This document shows, in pieces, positions 34,270 through 46,456 of a stretch of DNA of 64,000 nt; position 1 is the stretch's first letter, and every line of letters begins with the position of its first letter. The notes under the pieces were generated by a model that was given only the letters and a program-made list of their open reading frames with translations, made no database searches and was not told where the DNA came from. The position numbers and the translations under genes were made by a program. The DNA is from Ahaetulla prasina (taxonomy: Eukaryota > Chordata > Lepidosauria > Squamata > Colubridae): contig NC_080539.1 in assembly GCF_028640845.1 (NCBI RefSeq), positions 165,180,236 to 165,244,235 of the forward strand, written 5' to 3'.

Positions 34270-37200
34270 CTGGAAGAGAGAGATTTTAAAAGCTTAGACT
34301 GTGGAGCCTAAGGTTTTGTTTTGAACATATTTGCACCAAGTTTAACAGGAGTTCTTTGCAGTGAAAACTCTCCTGAAAATAGGCCTCAGTGGAGAAAGCC
34401 AGATACTCTTGCCAAGGAAACAGTTTAGAGTCAGTTTACATGCCAGACCGTTTAGGATCCCCAGGGTTGACTGATAGCACCCAATCCAGGATCTCAATCT
34501 CCTCCTTTGATAGAGCTAAACCGACTTGCACAACAATAACTTATCAGTGAACAACATGTGGCTCTCCAAATTATGTTAAATTGTAGTTTTCAAGCATCTT
34601 TCTCCACTGGCTATTGTAAGACAAATTTGTAATACAGCGGCAGCATCTAGAGCAGGGGTGTCACACTCGCGGCCTGCAGGCTGAATGCATCATGCGCTGG
34701 CCACCACCACTCCCAGTTTAGCAAAGGGGAAAAAAGTCGTGATAAGTCACGTCACAACGTGACACCATGAGTTTGACACCCCTGATCTAGAGGATCACAT
34801 ATTGCTCTTCCTAGACTAATTTTCTAGACTTATTTTGACAGTATTAATAAAAATGTAGAGGAGGAAATCCATCAGACACAGTGTGCACCTTTGATAATGT
34901 CCCTTACCACAGGTTCTTGAGCAAACTTGGAAGCTGGGGGATAAAAAAGGCTTATGTTCTTAGGGGTTGGAAATTGGCTTAAAATTAAGAAAAAGAAGAG
35001 GACAAGCAGACAATAGTGCAAAGTGAAATTCCCAGGGACTGGTGGTAGGATCAGTGTTTTTAATTAGTTTATAAATAAACTGAAGTTAAGGAGTAAGGTG
35101 ATCCAATCTGCTAATGACATAAAGATGAGCATTTTGATAACAAAGATATGGGGAAGAGCTCCGAAAGGGCTGCTCTCCAAACTGAATAAATAGGCCTCAA
35201 AATGACAATTGCAAAGCAATATGAGCAAGCACAAAGTAATGTGTATAAAAAATCCAAACGTAACCTCCATGAATGGGAGTTGAGGTTGCTTTGAGTGATC
35301 AGAAAAGAATGATGGCGTTGGGGTGCACAACTCAGCAAAACTCAGAGAGCATTTCTTGTTAAAAATTACAAATCTCGTGTCCAGATTTAAGAAAGGAACT
35401 GAAAATGTCAAAAAAATGGTAGTCATTTCCCCATCTGTCTAAAATTGAGATTGGAATACTATGCATACTTGGGGATGCACCTTGAAAAGGTGCAAAATAA
35501 CAAGTATATAAATGGGCAACCATAATTACAAGGGGGCTGAAATAGGTTCCTTATGAGGAATGATTACTTTAGGGCTTTTTAACCTGGACTGAAGGTAAAT
35601 AAGGAAAAACATGATAAAGTTGTATAACATCATCCATGATGCAGAAAATATAGATCCAATTCTTTTTATTTACAATACTAGAAGCTGAGGTCATGTGAAA
35701 CATTTCGCCCAATACATATATAAACTATGGAATTTCCTGTTATCAGGAGTCCTAATTTAGACTTAAAAGGAGACCAAGCTATAATCAGTTCTCAGTTTGT
35801 GGGCCAGAGATGATTATGCTCCACAAAGGTACTCTCGCTCATCTATGGTGCAGGTATGCAATATAAATAAAGTACTGCAATTTTAGATAAATGGCTGTAT
35901 CTCTCAGTATTTGATAAGATCATTTGACATTTTACAAGATTTTGGCATTCTCAGCCAGAATATGCAAAATCAATCTGGTGAGATCTGGCAAAGTCCTAAG
36001 ATTTTAAATCTATTATCTTCCTATCCACATTTCTGGTTTCGTGTGTATGGCCGCTATATGATGCAGACCCTGCTACAACAGGGACCTTCATATATTTTTC
36101 TTACGATACACAAATCCTGCTCTTATGAAACGATGTTGTGCCTTATAAGATACAACCCAACTTATAAATTCAGAGCAGAATGGATGAGCTTAATATGCAG
36201 GTACATATTAAGCACATCATTAATATATGCAGGCCATTTTCTAAAATTGCAATACTTTATTAACCAAAGAACTTAGTCTGTATTGAGACCAAAATATGGA
36301 ACTTTAAAGGTGCTATATTAAAAAAAACTGCTTTAAGTTACTCTTAGTCAGAGTACTAAAAAGATAGGTAATTTACCTATGATATGAGCAACTGGATTGG
36401 TTCAATAAATTTGGTATTTACACAACAGAACTGCTCATCCATATTAAGTGTTCAACTGACAGGTCTAGCCAAGGCAACAATTCACACAGAGGAAGGGTAA
36501 TAGTTCAATATATCAATGCAAACATCTAAAGTGCAATAAATTGTCCCCACGTCTGCACTGGGCTGAGTTTAGAATTTATCAAGTTTTTTTTAAACAATAT
36601 TCCTGTAAGTGATAACAGGCTGAAATTTTAGCTAAAAAAGGAGTTCATCTTATTAAAAAATTCTAAGCTTTTTAATTACAACCAAAGCAATAGAATTTTA
36701 AGAATACCTACCAAATGAGAACATCATCAGACTATGATATTGTATCTACTATATTGTAAGGGAGAGTTTATGTGATCTTTAGAACTATTTGTAACCCTGC
36801 AGACTTACAACGGGATCTGAGCTTCACTGAAAACCTATTAATAAATAAAGAGAATCTGGTTAAAACACTGCATTCTGTCACGTCTTTACTCAACTGTATG
36901 ACCCAACATTTACTTTCCTTTGCTGGAAAAAGTATGTGATACTTTAGTAATATAGTAATAGTAGAATCTTCTTTAGCAGAAATTGTTTCAATCAAATGAT
37001 TTCAATGCTTGTTGATCAATTACTTCAAACTGGCTTGGAGAGAATTTTGGCCCACCCCTTTTTACAACCATTTCAATTCATGGATATTTGTGGGCTCGCT
37101 AGCATAAACTGCTCTTATCAGCATTTCAACATTTCAGTTGGGTTAAAGGTCAAGACTCAGCCATTCCTGAATGCAACATTCATTTTGCTTCATACATTCT

Positions 37201-37885
37201 GTTATAGACATACTTGCATGTTTACAAAATAGTGATCTGAGTTTTTTTAAAATATTGTTTTACATATAAAGGAATTCCATGCAAAATATTAAGAAAACCC
37301 CCCTTTTTTAAGTCTTTATCCTATCCCAGAGGGTAACATTTACAGAAATGATTCCCATCTATCTATGTCAAAGAAACCTCTATATATCTCTTACTCATAT
37401 TCAGGATAATTATATGAGAAAATACCCCATGGAATAAGAATACCTAAATAACTGATAAATTCAGAAAATACATGAAAATCATAATGACTTAAATATGAGA
37501 TTCAGAGATGAGGAATAAATCATAATGATGCACTTCTACTAATACTTTATGAAAACATGCTTTTATCTTCTTGGAAGAAATAATTTACATATATTTTGAC
37601 TTTGAAACAAGGTTTATAATTTTTAGATGCAAACATTCTTTTGAACTACATACTGACCTCAAGGAAACTGACAGATGAACAATGGAAATGAATTCTCCAT
37701 GTCCTTATTATTCCCAAGAGGTTAGTTCTTCAAACTAAATTTAAATTTAAGACAAATTTATGAATTACCCAGTAGCTTGAAGATAACATGTTACATGCAT
37801 CCTAAAAATGAGTTGGCTATTGACATAGATTATGTATGGACAATTACAATGAAATATGGTTATTTTTTATTGAAACCTGTGTGTG

Positions 37886-37918
<33 letters not shown>

Positions 37919-40357
37919 ATGCATACACATAACAAAGTCTCATATAAATTACTTATCTTGTTGTAATCAATTTTTACTCTTTTGTTATTTTAAAATAATT
38001 TTTTCTCTTACTTTCATTCTTGGATGTTTTAAATGAAGCAAAATTAAAAAAACATATAGAGCGTCTCTCAAACTCTGATTGCTCTCTCATTAACTGGAAC
38101 ATCTGACTCAATTAGCCTTTTAACACAGATTATTTCACATACTTTTTCCAACAAAGACAAGCAATGTTGTCTGAATGTGTCTAATAAAGACACAATACAG
38201 AATATCATTTGGAATATTGTTTATTTAACCATAACCTCTTTATCCATTAATAAGACAGCAGGATTAAGATTCACCAACTTTCTCCCCACAGTAGGATTTT
38301 AATTAGTTGGATAGCTAAAAAATGTACCAGGATTTTGTAAAAAAAGTGCTCTCAAAAAACATGGACAGTGGGTGCCAATTTGGCACACTTCTTTCAAGAC
38401 ACTGCCTGCCTGTATAGGAATTATTTAAAAGCAAAATGCATTTTCTTCAGAATATGAGCTTTATTTATTAGCAATTATCTATTTAAATAAGTTACATCAT
38501 TTGTGACATCAAAGTAACCACAAGTTGTCTTAAAAATCATGGAAATACTTAAATGTTTAATATTCTAGTTATACTTTACGATCTATACTCATTTTCATAT
38601 GAGCCTAATTTTAACCTTTTAATTAGAAAGTAATTAAAGCCTACACTATTAGAAAACAGTACTATGCACCATGGCCAATAGACTTAATTGCACGGCAAAT
38701 GCTAATAAGAAAATGCTTCCAGGCTCTCTCATCCACCAGACCTTCAAATGGTATCAAATGCAGAGGGAAAAGTTAAAAAATAGGGAGACCTCTGAACCCT
38801 ACATGAACTAAACCACTTTCCTAATCACTTAGCCACACATCTAATCTTTACCCTCCCAAATGGTTCCGTGTACTCTTCTCTCCCAATGTACGCCTGTGCA
38901 TTTGACAAAAATAAACACTTGCAATCAGACTATATGAAAAGATTAGAAGGAGAATAAGATGGCACACTTGTTCAGCGTACACAATTGACTGTTGACAGAA
39001 GGCCACATCTCAGCTAGCTTCTAAGTGAGACAGCTGACAAAGTTTCCTGGTAACATTTGAAGAAAGGTGCTTGATTAAAATAATTCAATTTTTAAAATCG
39101 GATGCTTACCACCAGATCTTCCAGTGACGAACTGTCACTGATAACAAGATCATTAAACTGGTCTTGAATTTGATCCATCGTTTGCGGAAGATCTCTTGCT
39201 GGAATAAACCATTCGTGCTCTTCCTCTTCTTCCAGCATTTCTTGGAAGCAACGTTCTATAAATTCTTCTTCCCACAATTCCTCTTCAATCTTTAATTGGA
39301 ATGACAGAAGGAAATCTATTATCAAGAGACCTGAGTGGAACTGTCTGAGCCCTGAGGGAAAACCTCTCAGATGGATCCTCCCCAATGTTAGGAGAACTCA
39401 GGTGTTGAACTCCCACAAGCTGCAGCAACTGAAGGCAAATGCAGAAAAGGAAAAAGAAGTTGAGATACCTGCTTCTTCCACACTGCCACAACATTGGGTC
39501 TGAACCCTGCAAGGCTCTTCCTTTACTTCCTCTGTCACCCAAAGTAGCCCTTTCCTCTCCCGCCCATTAGGTTCTCTTAGCTTCTTTTTCTGCAGACATA
39601 TAGTAATAGCACTTAGATTTATATACCGCTTCACAGTGCTTTACAGCCCTTTCTAAGCAGTTTAGAGTCAGCCTTTTGCCCCCAACAATCTGGGTCCTCA
39701 TTTTACCCATCTCGAATGGATGGAAGGCTGAGTCAACCTTGAGCCATTACTATCATTACTAAAAACATAGAGATAAACCTTATCTGCCTACCACTAAAAT
39801 AATTAACCAAGTCAAAGAAGGAAACAGATAACCAGGAAATAGCACTAGATAAACAACTGGGGAGAAACTAAACTCCATCCAAGTTTGGCAGATTATATAT
39901 AAAAACAAGTATACCTCCACTCTCTAATGCACTAATGATGTTATATAGCCTGGTAGAGAAATGTTTGCAAGGAAACAGCACCAAGAACCCAAACATATAG
40001 CGTTGCACACTAATTGGCAGTTAAATAGCAGATGCAAACTGGGAATAGACCTACCATCAAAAATCTATTGTTCGTCAAAGCAAACAGGGGTGAAGGATCT
40101 TTTTTGTCTAGACATTCACAGAAAACACTGGAAGAATATTCGGTTAACAGAAAAAAAAGTGGGATCTTTGCAATAATGCAGAAGAAAAAACACAAGAGGC
40201 AACGTATCCTCTCACTTACCTGCCTGTTGAATTCCTCTTCATTTTCCATCCACATATATTCTGCAAATGGATTATCATCTTCATGAGAGTGACCATTCAT
40301 GATCATATCTTCACTGATAATGCTTGGACTAGTACTCCTACGACTTGGATCTTTCAT
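34213..40357 (-). CDS. PAIP2: PAIP2, poly(A)-binding protein-interacting protein 2, 3 coding exons
   Basis: PAIP2 is a small acidic cytoplasmic repressor of translation. It binds PABPC1, displaces it from poly(A) and competes with eIF4G and PAIP1. Three exons (138+180+57 nt) give 124 residues; human has 127. PAM1, the acidic stretch that binds the RRMs of PABP, spans the exon 1/2 junction ([18 protein letters not shown], then [18 protein letters not shown]). PAM2, which binds the MLLE domain, lies in exon 3 ([16 protein letters not shown]). The reading ends KY-stop, whereas the human protein continues with GNI. Identity to human is otherwise very high. All junctions are GT-AG and in phase 0. 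The ATG at 40357 follows 22 nt of 5' UTR after an acceptor, so the promoter is further upstream, most likely the CpG island near 50.5 kb. Confidence 0.96.
34653..34784. mobile_element. hAT MITE, 132 bp, TSD ATCTAGAG, in PAIP2 intron
   Basis: Perfect 8-bp repeats ATCTAGAG at 34645-34652 and 34785-34792. Ends CAGGGGTGTCACACTCG and TGAGTTTGACACCCCTG. Same family at 42160, 46329 and 48704. Confidence 0.94.
35040..35780 (+). mobile_element. Degenerate LINE (CR1-like)
   Basis: Readable scraps resemble the CR1 RT end, such as [20 protein letters not shown] after 35445, and an upstream SANDIKM near 35108 resembling the A-D-D-T-K motif. Many stops and shifts; assignment is tentative. Confidence 0.4.
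35781..39109. other. PAIP2 intron 2, mostly unique AT-rich DNA
   Basis: Contains a 121-codon open frame on the + strand (35911-36276) of unknown meaning and a (TG)n tract at 37880-37920. No exon recognised. Confidence 0.4.
39110..39289 (-). CDS. PAIP2: PAIP2 middle coding exon (residues 47-106)
   Basis: Sixty codons starting [20 protein letters not shown], then a run of five Glu, [19 protein letters not shown] and SSSLEDLV before GTAAGC. It carries the rest of PAM1. Nearly identical to human. Confidence 0.97.
39603..39748 (-). mobile_element. tRNA-SINE body fragment, antisense, PAIP2 intron 1
   Basis: Shares CCCCCAACAATCTGGGTCC and GATGGAAGGCTGAGTCAACC with the copy at 27243. The tRNA-like head is missing. 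Confidence 0.75.
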
Positions 40358-40379
40358 GGTTGTGCCTTTGAGCTTAAGC
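40220..40379 (-). CDS. PAIP2: PAIP2 first coding exon (residues 1-46)
   Basis: Acceptor TTTCTTTCAG is followed by 22 nt of 5' UTR and ATG (40357-40355). It encodes [20 protein letters not shown], then the [18 protein letters not shown] start of PAM1, to a GTAAGT donor. Coding part 40220-40357. Confidence 0.96.
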
Positions 40380-41965
40380 CTGAAAGAAAGGGTCCCCAGG
40401 AGTTAAGAGTTTTAGTTGAAATTGGTAACAATATATGCTTAGATGTTAGACTCCTGTGATGTCATTGATATTTCCGTACAAGTTTGTCTGTCTATTTGAA
40501 CTTTCAATAAACTTGTTTAGCATAGAATCACTTTATAATGCAAGATTTTTACTAAGAAGACAAGAGGAAGAAAAGAAAAAAGAAAGGACAAAATGTGTTT
40601 GGAGATTGCTCTTGTGAACTTACATTGTCTTCTTCAAGCAGAGGTCTAAGTCTAGTATATACAGGTTTGTATCAAATAGGAACCCATCCAAGAATTTAGC
40701 AAGGAGGACATAAAGGTATTGCACAACTTGTGCTGTTCAAAAGCAACCAAGCACAGTGATCTTCCCCTCCATCCATTGCCTTCTCACAGATTCTATCAGC
40801 AAAAGTCTAAATTGGTTACAAGCCTGCAGTCTCTAGTTATTTCGTTTTCTGGGTTTTCCAAACTGGTAGCTATGCACAGGAGACTATATATTGAATATAA
40901 ATTCCCTAGTGAGCTATTAATTTTTTTCAAGTTTTCCCCTTCTAAATATTATTTTTCCTCGAGGTTTGATTTTTTGATTTGAGCCTGCTACTTTCAATGA
41001 ATTCTTGGCAGGCAACAATTTAAAAAGTAATAATAAAACGTCCATAATACAAGACCCCTCATTTCAACCCTGAGCTACAGATATTCTTCTTTATTGGTAC
41101 ACATTGTGTTACTGCCTAGCTCAACATGGTTTTTTTTAAACCAAGTGAGCCATCAGTTGTACTATTAGTATCAGTAAAAGCTTTTCAATTTCACTAAATC
41201 GGTTCTACAGCAACTAATATATAACTTGCATTTTCAGTAATTTAAGCTTGCAACCCAAGGCATCTTTGAATTTTTTTGTATTAGAATTTAGTATCTGCAT
41301 GCTATCAATTCATCTTTGAAAAACACAGTTTTAGAATGCTATATACCAGCATTATTGCTTGCACTGAACTTCAATTACTTTCTCTGATCAGAACAAGTAT
41401 CCAGACTTTTGAGCTATAAAAATGCCCAGCTTCATGAATCACAAAGGGTAACTGCATTCTTTTAGTCTGCCAGAAAGTGCCTGTCTGACTGACATTCTTC
41501 ATTTAATGACTGCCTCATTTACTAACTGTATGCAGTTACAACGATGAAAAAAAAAACTTTAGAATCAATCCTCACATTTACAATTTTTACAGGTTTGTAA
41601 AGCACAAGAAAACTGAAGTAAGATCATAAGCATAGCTGTGGCTTCACTTAGCAACTGCTCCATTTAATGGTTGAATTGCTGGTCCCAACTGTGGTTGCTT
41701 AATGAGAACTACAGGAATATCATTATGTGTCAATAATATTAGCAATTTTGTGTCACCCATTAGTTGTCCATTCAAATTGAATAAATTTCCAAAAAATGCT
41801 ACAAGGCTTTATTACTTAAGGTATCTTTAAATAAGCCTTGATAGGAACAATTTTGTTTATAATATTTGTTGTTCCCAGTGTAAACACAATGGAAAGAAAC
41901 TAATATATTTCACAACTGGAGTGGAAAACCTACTATCCTTCCATTCCCATAAGCCACAGTTAAAG
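40380..41965. other. Probable 5' intron of PAIP2
   Basis: No exon recognised. 41485-41715 is a diverged relative of the Tc1/mariner-like MITE family (CACTTAGCAACTGCTCCATT, CCAACTGTGGTTGCTTAATG). Confidence 0.4.
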
Positions 41966-42116
41966 GTAAAAGTTTCCCCAGTCCAGTCATGTCTGAACTC
42001 AAGGGGGCGGTGCTCATCTCCGTTTCATAGCCGAAGAAGCCAGTGTTGTCCAAAGATATTTCCGTGGTCATGTGGCAGGACCGGCTATATGGCGAGGTGC
42101 ACAGAACACAGTTACT
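41966..42116 (-). mobile_element. Sauria-type SINE 3' fragment, antisense
   Basis: Begins AAAGGTAAAAGTTTCCCCAG, the reverse of the ACCTTT terminus, then CTCATCTCCGTTTCATAGCC, ATTTCCGTGGTCATGTGGC. It matches the 3' half of 20140-20494. Confidence 0.85.
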
Positions 42117-42159
42117 TCCTTTAGCCTCTTGAAAATCTTCTGCAAAAACTGTTCTAGAA

Positions 42160-42524
42160 CAGGGGGTTGTCAAACTCAAGACTTGCAGGCCGGATCAGGC
42201 CCACAGGGTGCTTAAATCTGGCCTGCGGGGCTGGCCTGGAAATAGCAAAGGACTGGCCCGTGGTGCCTCTGGCAGCCAAAACGGGGTGTGGGGCGGCCGT
42301 GGGAGCCCCCCCATACCCCATTTTGGCCGGCAGGGTGATGCAGAGGCCATCCAGGCTGAAAACAGGGCATGGGGATCCTCACACAGCCCCCCCCCCACGC
42401 CCCGTTTTGGCCAGCAGGGTGCTGCAGGAGGCATCTATCCTGTCTCTCCACCCCACCGACCGGCCTACAGAGGAGAACTACAATGCTGATCTGGTGGTCG
42501 AAGAAATCCAGTTTGACACCCCTG
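42160..42524. mobile_element. hAT element, 365 bp, TSD TTCTAGAA
   Basis: Perfect 8-bp palindromic repeats TTCTAGAA at 42152-42159 and 42525-42532. Ends CAGGGGGTTGTCAAACTC and CAGTTTGACACCCCTG. GC-rich interior with repeated CCATTTTGGCC-like units. Open frames across it are by-products. Confidence 0.94.
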
Positions 42525-44339
42525 TTCTAGAACAACGTAAGTGTATTAGAAAGAGAAAAATTAACTGACAAAATATCCTTCTTATTCCAACAGAAGTTTC
42601 TGTTGCAATTCAGTCTTTTCTGTAAATGAAATACACCACAATATGTTTGGGGGGGGGGGGAAGAGAGAACGACATCCAAATATATGATTAGCTGGCCAAT
42701 CAAAGGCCCTCAATTTTTATGTGCATGTAATATGTATGATACTGTAGGGCTTCAATCTCCTGGTTGCATCCCCATTTTAATGTTGACTCCCCTCTGCCAC
42801 ACTGACCCATGGATGTCCCAAAACATCCTTCCCTTTACAGAAGTAATTCTGACTCTCGTCCACAGAGAACCTGGAAAATCATGTTATGGTTTGCCAAAGT
42901 CATCCACATATTGTCTTGCCAACCCAGAAAGAAAAACTAGCTTGTTAAAAATGGTGAACATTGAAATTAAAAATAAGCCGCTATTTTAAAATATTATTCA
43001 AGTCTTAAATATATGCAATTATTAAAAATACAGCAGTAATATCCAAGCTGATTTTTAAAAATAAGAATGCAATGCTAGTTCTGCAATTTTTAACTATGAA
43101 TTAATTAATTAATTAATTAATACATCATAAATGCCTACAATATTACATTGTTCTTCAGCCATTATTAGCAATGAAGAAATGATGTCCCTATAAAGTTTCT
43201 CAGATACCGCCTATTGAAAGCATCCATTGCATTTTTATAATCAGCAATTTAAAAGCCAAATTTACCATTGTACCCATAGGAAAACAAAAATACTCTTTAA
43301 TGAATATTTTACAATATTGCTTAAAAAGTAAAGATATATTCAAACAAACCCTTGTGCTTACTTCAAATTTTGTTTAAAACATATAGATTCTATTACTCAG
43401 TTTTGGAGTCTATGCGGCTAGTCACCTGAGAAATTTCATCATGTTCCTCTCTCCATTTGCAACAATCAAAGGGAGCTGTGTTTAAATACAGACTTCCCTC
43501 TGGCAGCTCTATGTCTCTTCCTGATTTATCCTGCTATACAGGAGTTCATGGGATTCTGATGTCAAATGAGATTATGACCTCACAAAGCTCACCTCTGAAG
43601 GATGATGTGAAATGAGCAAATCCCAAAAACCTGTATAACTGCTCTAAAAGAACAGGTTCCCAATTATCTCCGCTGTATTTCTTACAATTGCCCTTATTGT
43701 ATAACATCATGTGACAATGGTCTCAAAAAAGATCCACAAAAAACCTGTTAAAAACCTGTTCCAAAAACTGCACCAATGCATAGAAATTATGGATATGCTC
43801 TAGGAAAGTAGTTTTTAGGGTTTGGTAGTATTTCCTAAGCTGGGCGTCCTTCAGATATATAGTATTCAAAGTCTTAGAATTCTCAGCAGTGACCATATTG
43901 GCTGAGTAAGTTTAGAAGTTCTCTAGAGCATGTCCAAATTTGAGAAGACTACAATATGTGCAACTGAAAGGCCCAAGACTGTACATTTTTGTTTATGCCC
44001 CTGATATTTTTAAAATCTGATGAATGTCTGTAGGAATTATACAGGAATTCCTAAGTAGTAAAGCAATGTGGAAAATATTCTTTGAATAGCATCTATAGTT
44101 AAAAAACATGCTATATTAGACACCTCTCTTAAACAGCTAAATACTCTCTACAGAGCGGGGGTAAATTAATAGTTATATTATTATTTTTCAAGCTCAAATG
44201 AAGTGCTTCAAAAACTCCACTTAACATAGCTAAACACCAGGATACAATATTGTTTCTTTTTTCTTTTAGGAGTTAGTCAGAGACAAATGAAAGTCAGTAA
44301 AATGAAAGGATGGGAAAATAGGTGTCTTCTTCCTTATAT
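42525..44339. other. No gene recognised (probable PAIP2 5' intron)
   Basis: AT-rich DNA with a G run (42649-42660) and (TTAA)n at 43100-43120. I see no exon. Confidence 0.4.
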
Positions 44340-44780
44340 GAGACTCTAGAAAGAGTGCAGAGAAGAGCAATAAAGTTGATTGGGGGACTGGAGGCTAAAA
44401 CATATAAAGAACAGTTGCTGGAACTGGGTATGTCTAGTTTGATGAAAAGGACTAGGGATGACATGATAGCAGTGATCTAATATCTCAGGGGCTGCCACAA
44501 AGAAGAGGGGGTCAAGCTATTCTCCAAAGCTCCTGAAGGCAGGACAAGAAGCAATGGGTGGAAACTAATCAAGGAGAGAAGCAACCTAAAATGAAGGAGA
44601 AATTTTCTGAGTTAGAACAATTAATCAGTGGAACAACTTTTCTCCAGAAGTTGTAAATGCTCCAACACTGGAAGTTTTAAAGAAGAGATTGGATAACCAT
44701 TTGTCTGAAATGGTACAGGATTTCCTGCCTAAGCAGGGGGTTGGACTAGAAGACCTCCAAGGTCCCTTCCAACTCTGATT
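44340..44780 (+). mobile_element. CR1/L3 LINE 3' end
   Basis: + strand gives [20 protein letters not shown], then [28 protein letters not shown], and the conserved 3' UTR ending GGTCCCTTCCAACTCTGATT. The (ATTCT)n tract starts at the very next base. Confidence 0.92.
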
Positions 44781-44920
44781 ATTCTATTCTATTCTATTCT
44801 ATTCTATTCTATTCTATTCTATTCTATTCTATTCTATTCTATTCTATTCTATTCTATTCCTATTCCTATTCCTATTCCTATTCCTATTTCCATCCCATCC
44901 CATCCCATTCTTTAGAACTA
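44781..44920 (+). repeat. (ATTCT)n microsatellite grading into TATTCC and CATCC
   Basis: About 15 ATTCT units (44781-44858), then TATTCC-type units to about 44888, then CATCC units. It directly continues the 3' end of a CR1 copy, as described for snake CR1-seeded microsatellites. Confidence 0.96.
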
Positions 44921-45599
44921 TTAACTTGTAAAAAAGTTTCTTGGATACAAACTTAAAACTAGACTAGAATGCCAGTATTCAAATTATAAAATATTTTAAA
45001 GCCAAAGCGTCCTTTAAATTTGATAAAAGATGCCCTATTGTTTGACTTCAGACATCTGTGAAAAATAAAAAAATAAGAGTTACACAGTAACTCTTAGCAT
45101 CAATGCATATTTATTTATTTATTTTAAATTAAGCAAGGTGTTACACCCCATTATTCATCATATTCTTCTGAAAGGGTCCATGATGATTCCGAAATTTTGT
45201 AAGACCTTTACTTTAGCCATGCTGGATGCATTTCCCTCAATAGTTCTTTTTGGGCATTTAAGGGTACTCCCATGTTTCTCTAGTTATGTCCATGGAACAT
45301 TGGCTCAATAGAAATGCTACTACATACTCCCTACATAAGCACTCTAGACTGAGTTTCATTTATATGATCTTGAAGAAATTTCCAGACAGGGAGTGTGATT
45401 TCAATCTACCAGTACTTCTTTTAGACAAGGATTCTAAAATATCTTACCAAGTCACCCTATTTGTGCTACAATCTGTATAATGCATCACACCATTAATTAA
45501 CTTTGGACAATCATTTATTAATCAATTTTATAATACTATTTTAATATATATGTTCTTATTTAGATTGTATTATACTCATTGATTTCTGTTATTCCCAGT

Positions 45600-45815
45600 T
45601 TAGGAATGTCCAAGTTTAAGGATTATCCATAGTTAAGAATGAAGTCTATTGTAGCAAAATTCAACTTAAATATACAATAATTCCAGTTCATTACATAATA
45701 TTACTTATACAGTATTATACGGTAATATTGTTCTGGCTTACATACACATTTGACTTAAGGATAGTTCTTGGAAACAGAACCCAGTCTTAAACTGGGGATT
45801 ACCTGTATATATAGA
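45600..45815. mobile_element. Diverged Tc1/mariner-like MITE relative
   Basis: Has GGAATGTCCAAGTTTAAGGA at left and CAGTCTTAAACTGGGGATTA then CCTGTA at right, resembling the TIRs of the CAGGTAGTCC family. Very decayed. Confidence 0.4.
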
Positions 45816-46328
45816 TATACAGAACAGTTCTATTATTAGGTAATTTACTCTATTGTGGCTGTCACAAACTAATTTGATTTGTAAAGTGATTTTGATTTTT
45901 TGAGAAATATAATTTTCAAATAGTAATATTCAGGATCTTAATGCCGGCTAGCTAAATTATGATTTAAGAAAACTGAAATGATGCCTGCAGTACTGAAATG
46001 ATAATTTAAGAAGCTCTGTTTCATATTACAGTTTAACCATGAGTCGATGGCTATAACTCAGCCTCCAACATCTGGGAGACTACTGTTTAAAATAAAATAA
46101 AATACTGTCAGATAATATACATGTACTTGAAGCGATATAAATTATTTCAAGCACTAAGGAGAAAATCAATGAGAAATACTTTGGAACCATATGAAATGCT
46201 TTCAATTATTGCATTTCAGACTATTATCTTAAAGGGGTGCTTCCCTTAAGATAATCACTGTTGTTCAATATTTGAAACCTGAATCATAACTCTTAAAACA
46301 TATCTTGAAAAATCCTTGCCCTATTCCA

Positions 46329-46456
46329 GCGGTTTAAACTCACGTCCTCACATTGTCGTCATGTGACTTATCGTGACTTTCCCCTTCGCTAAAATTGGGA
46401 TGGGGATGGCCAGCACATGAGGTGGCCAGCCTACGGGCTGCAAGTTTGACACCCCT
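46329..46456. mobile_element. hAT MITE of the GTTTGACACCCCTG family
   Basis: Ends CAGCGGTTTAAACTCACG and AAGTTTGACACCCCTG. Flanking 8-mers CCCTATTC and CCCCAATC match at 6 of 8, so an older insertion. Confidence 0.75.

Noticed and set aside
42167..42568. 133-codon frame on the + strand
   Set aside because: Covers the 365-bp hAT element and its flank; not a gene.
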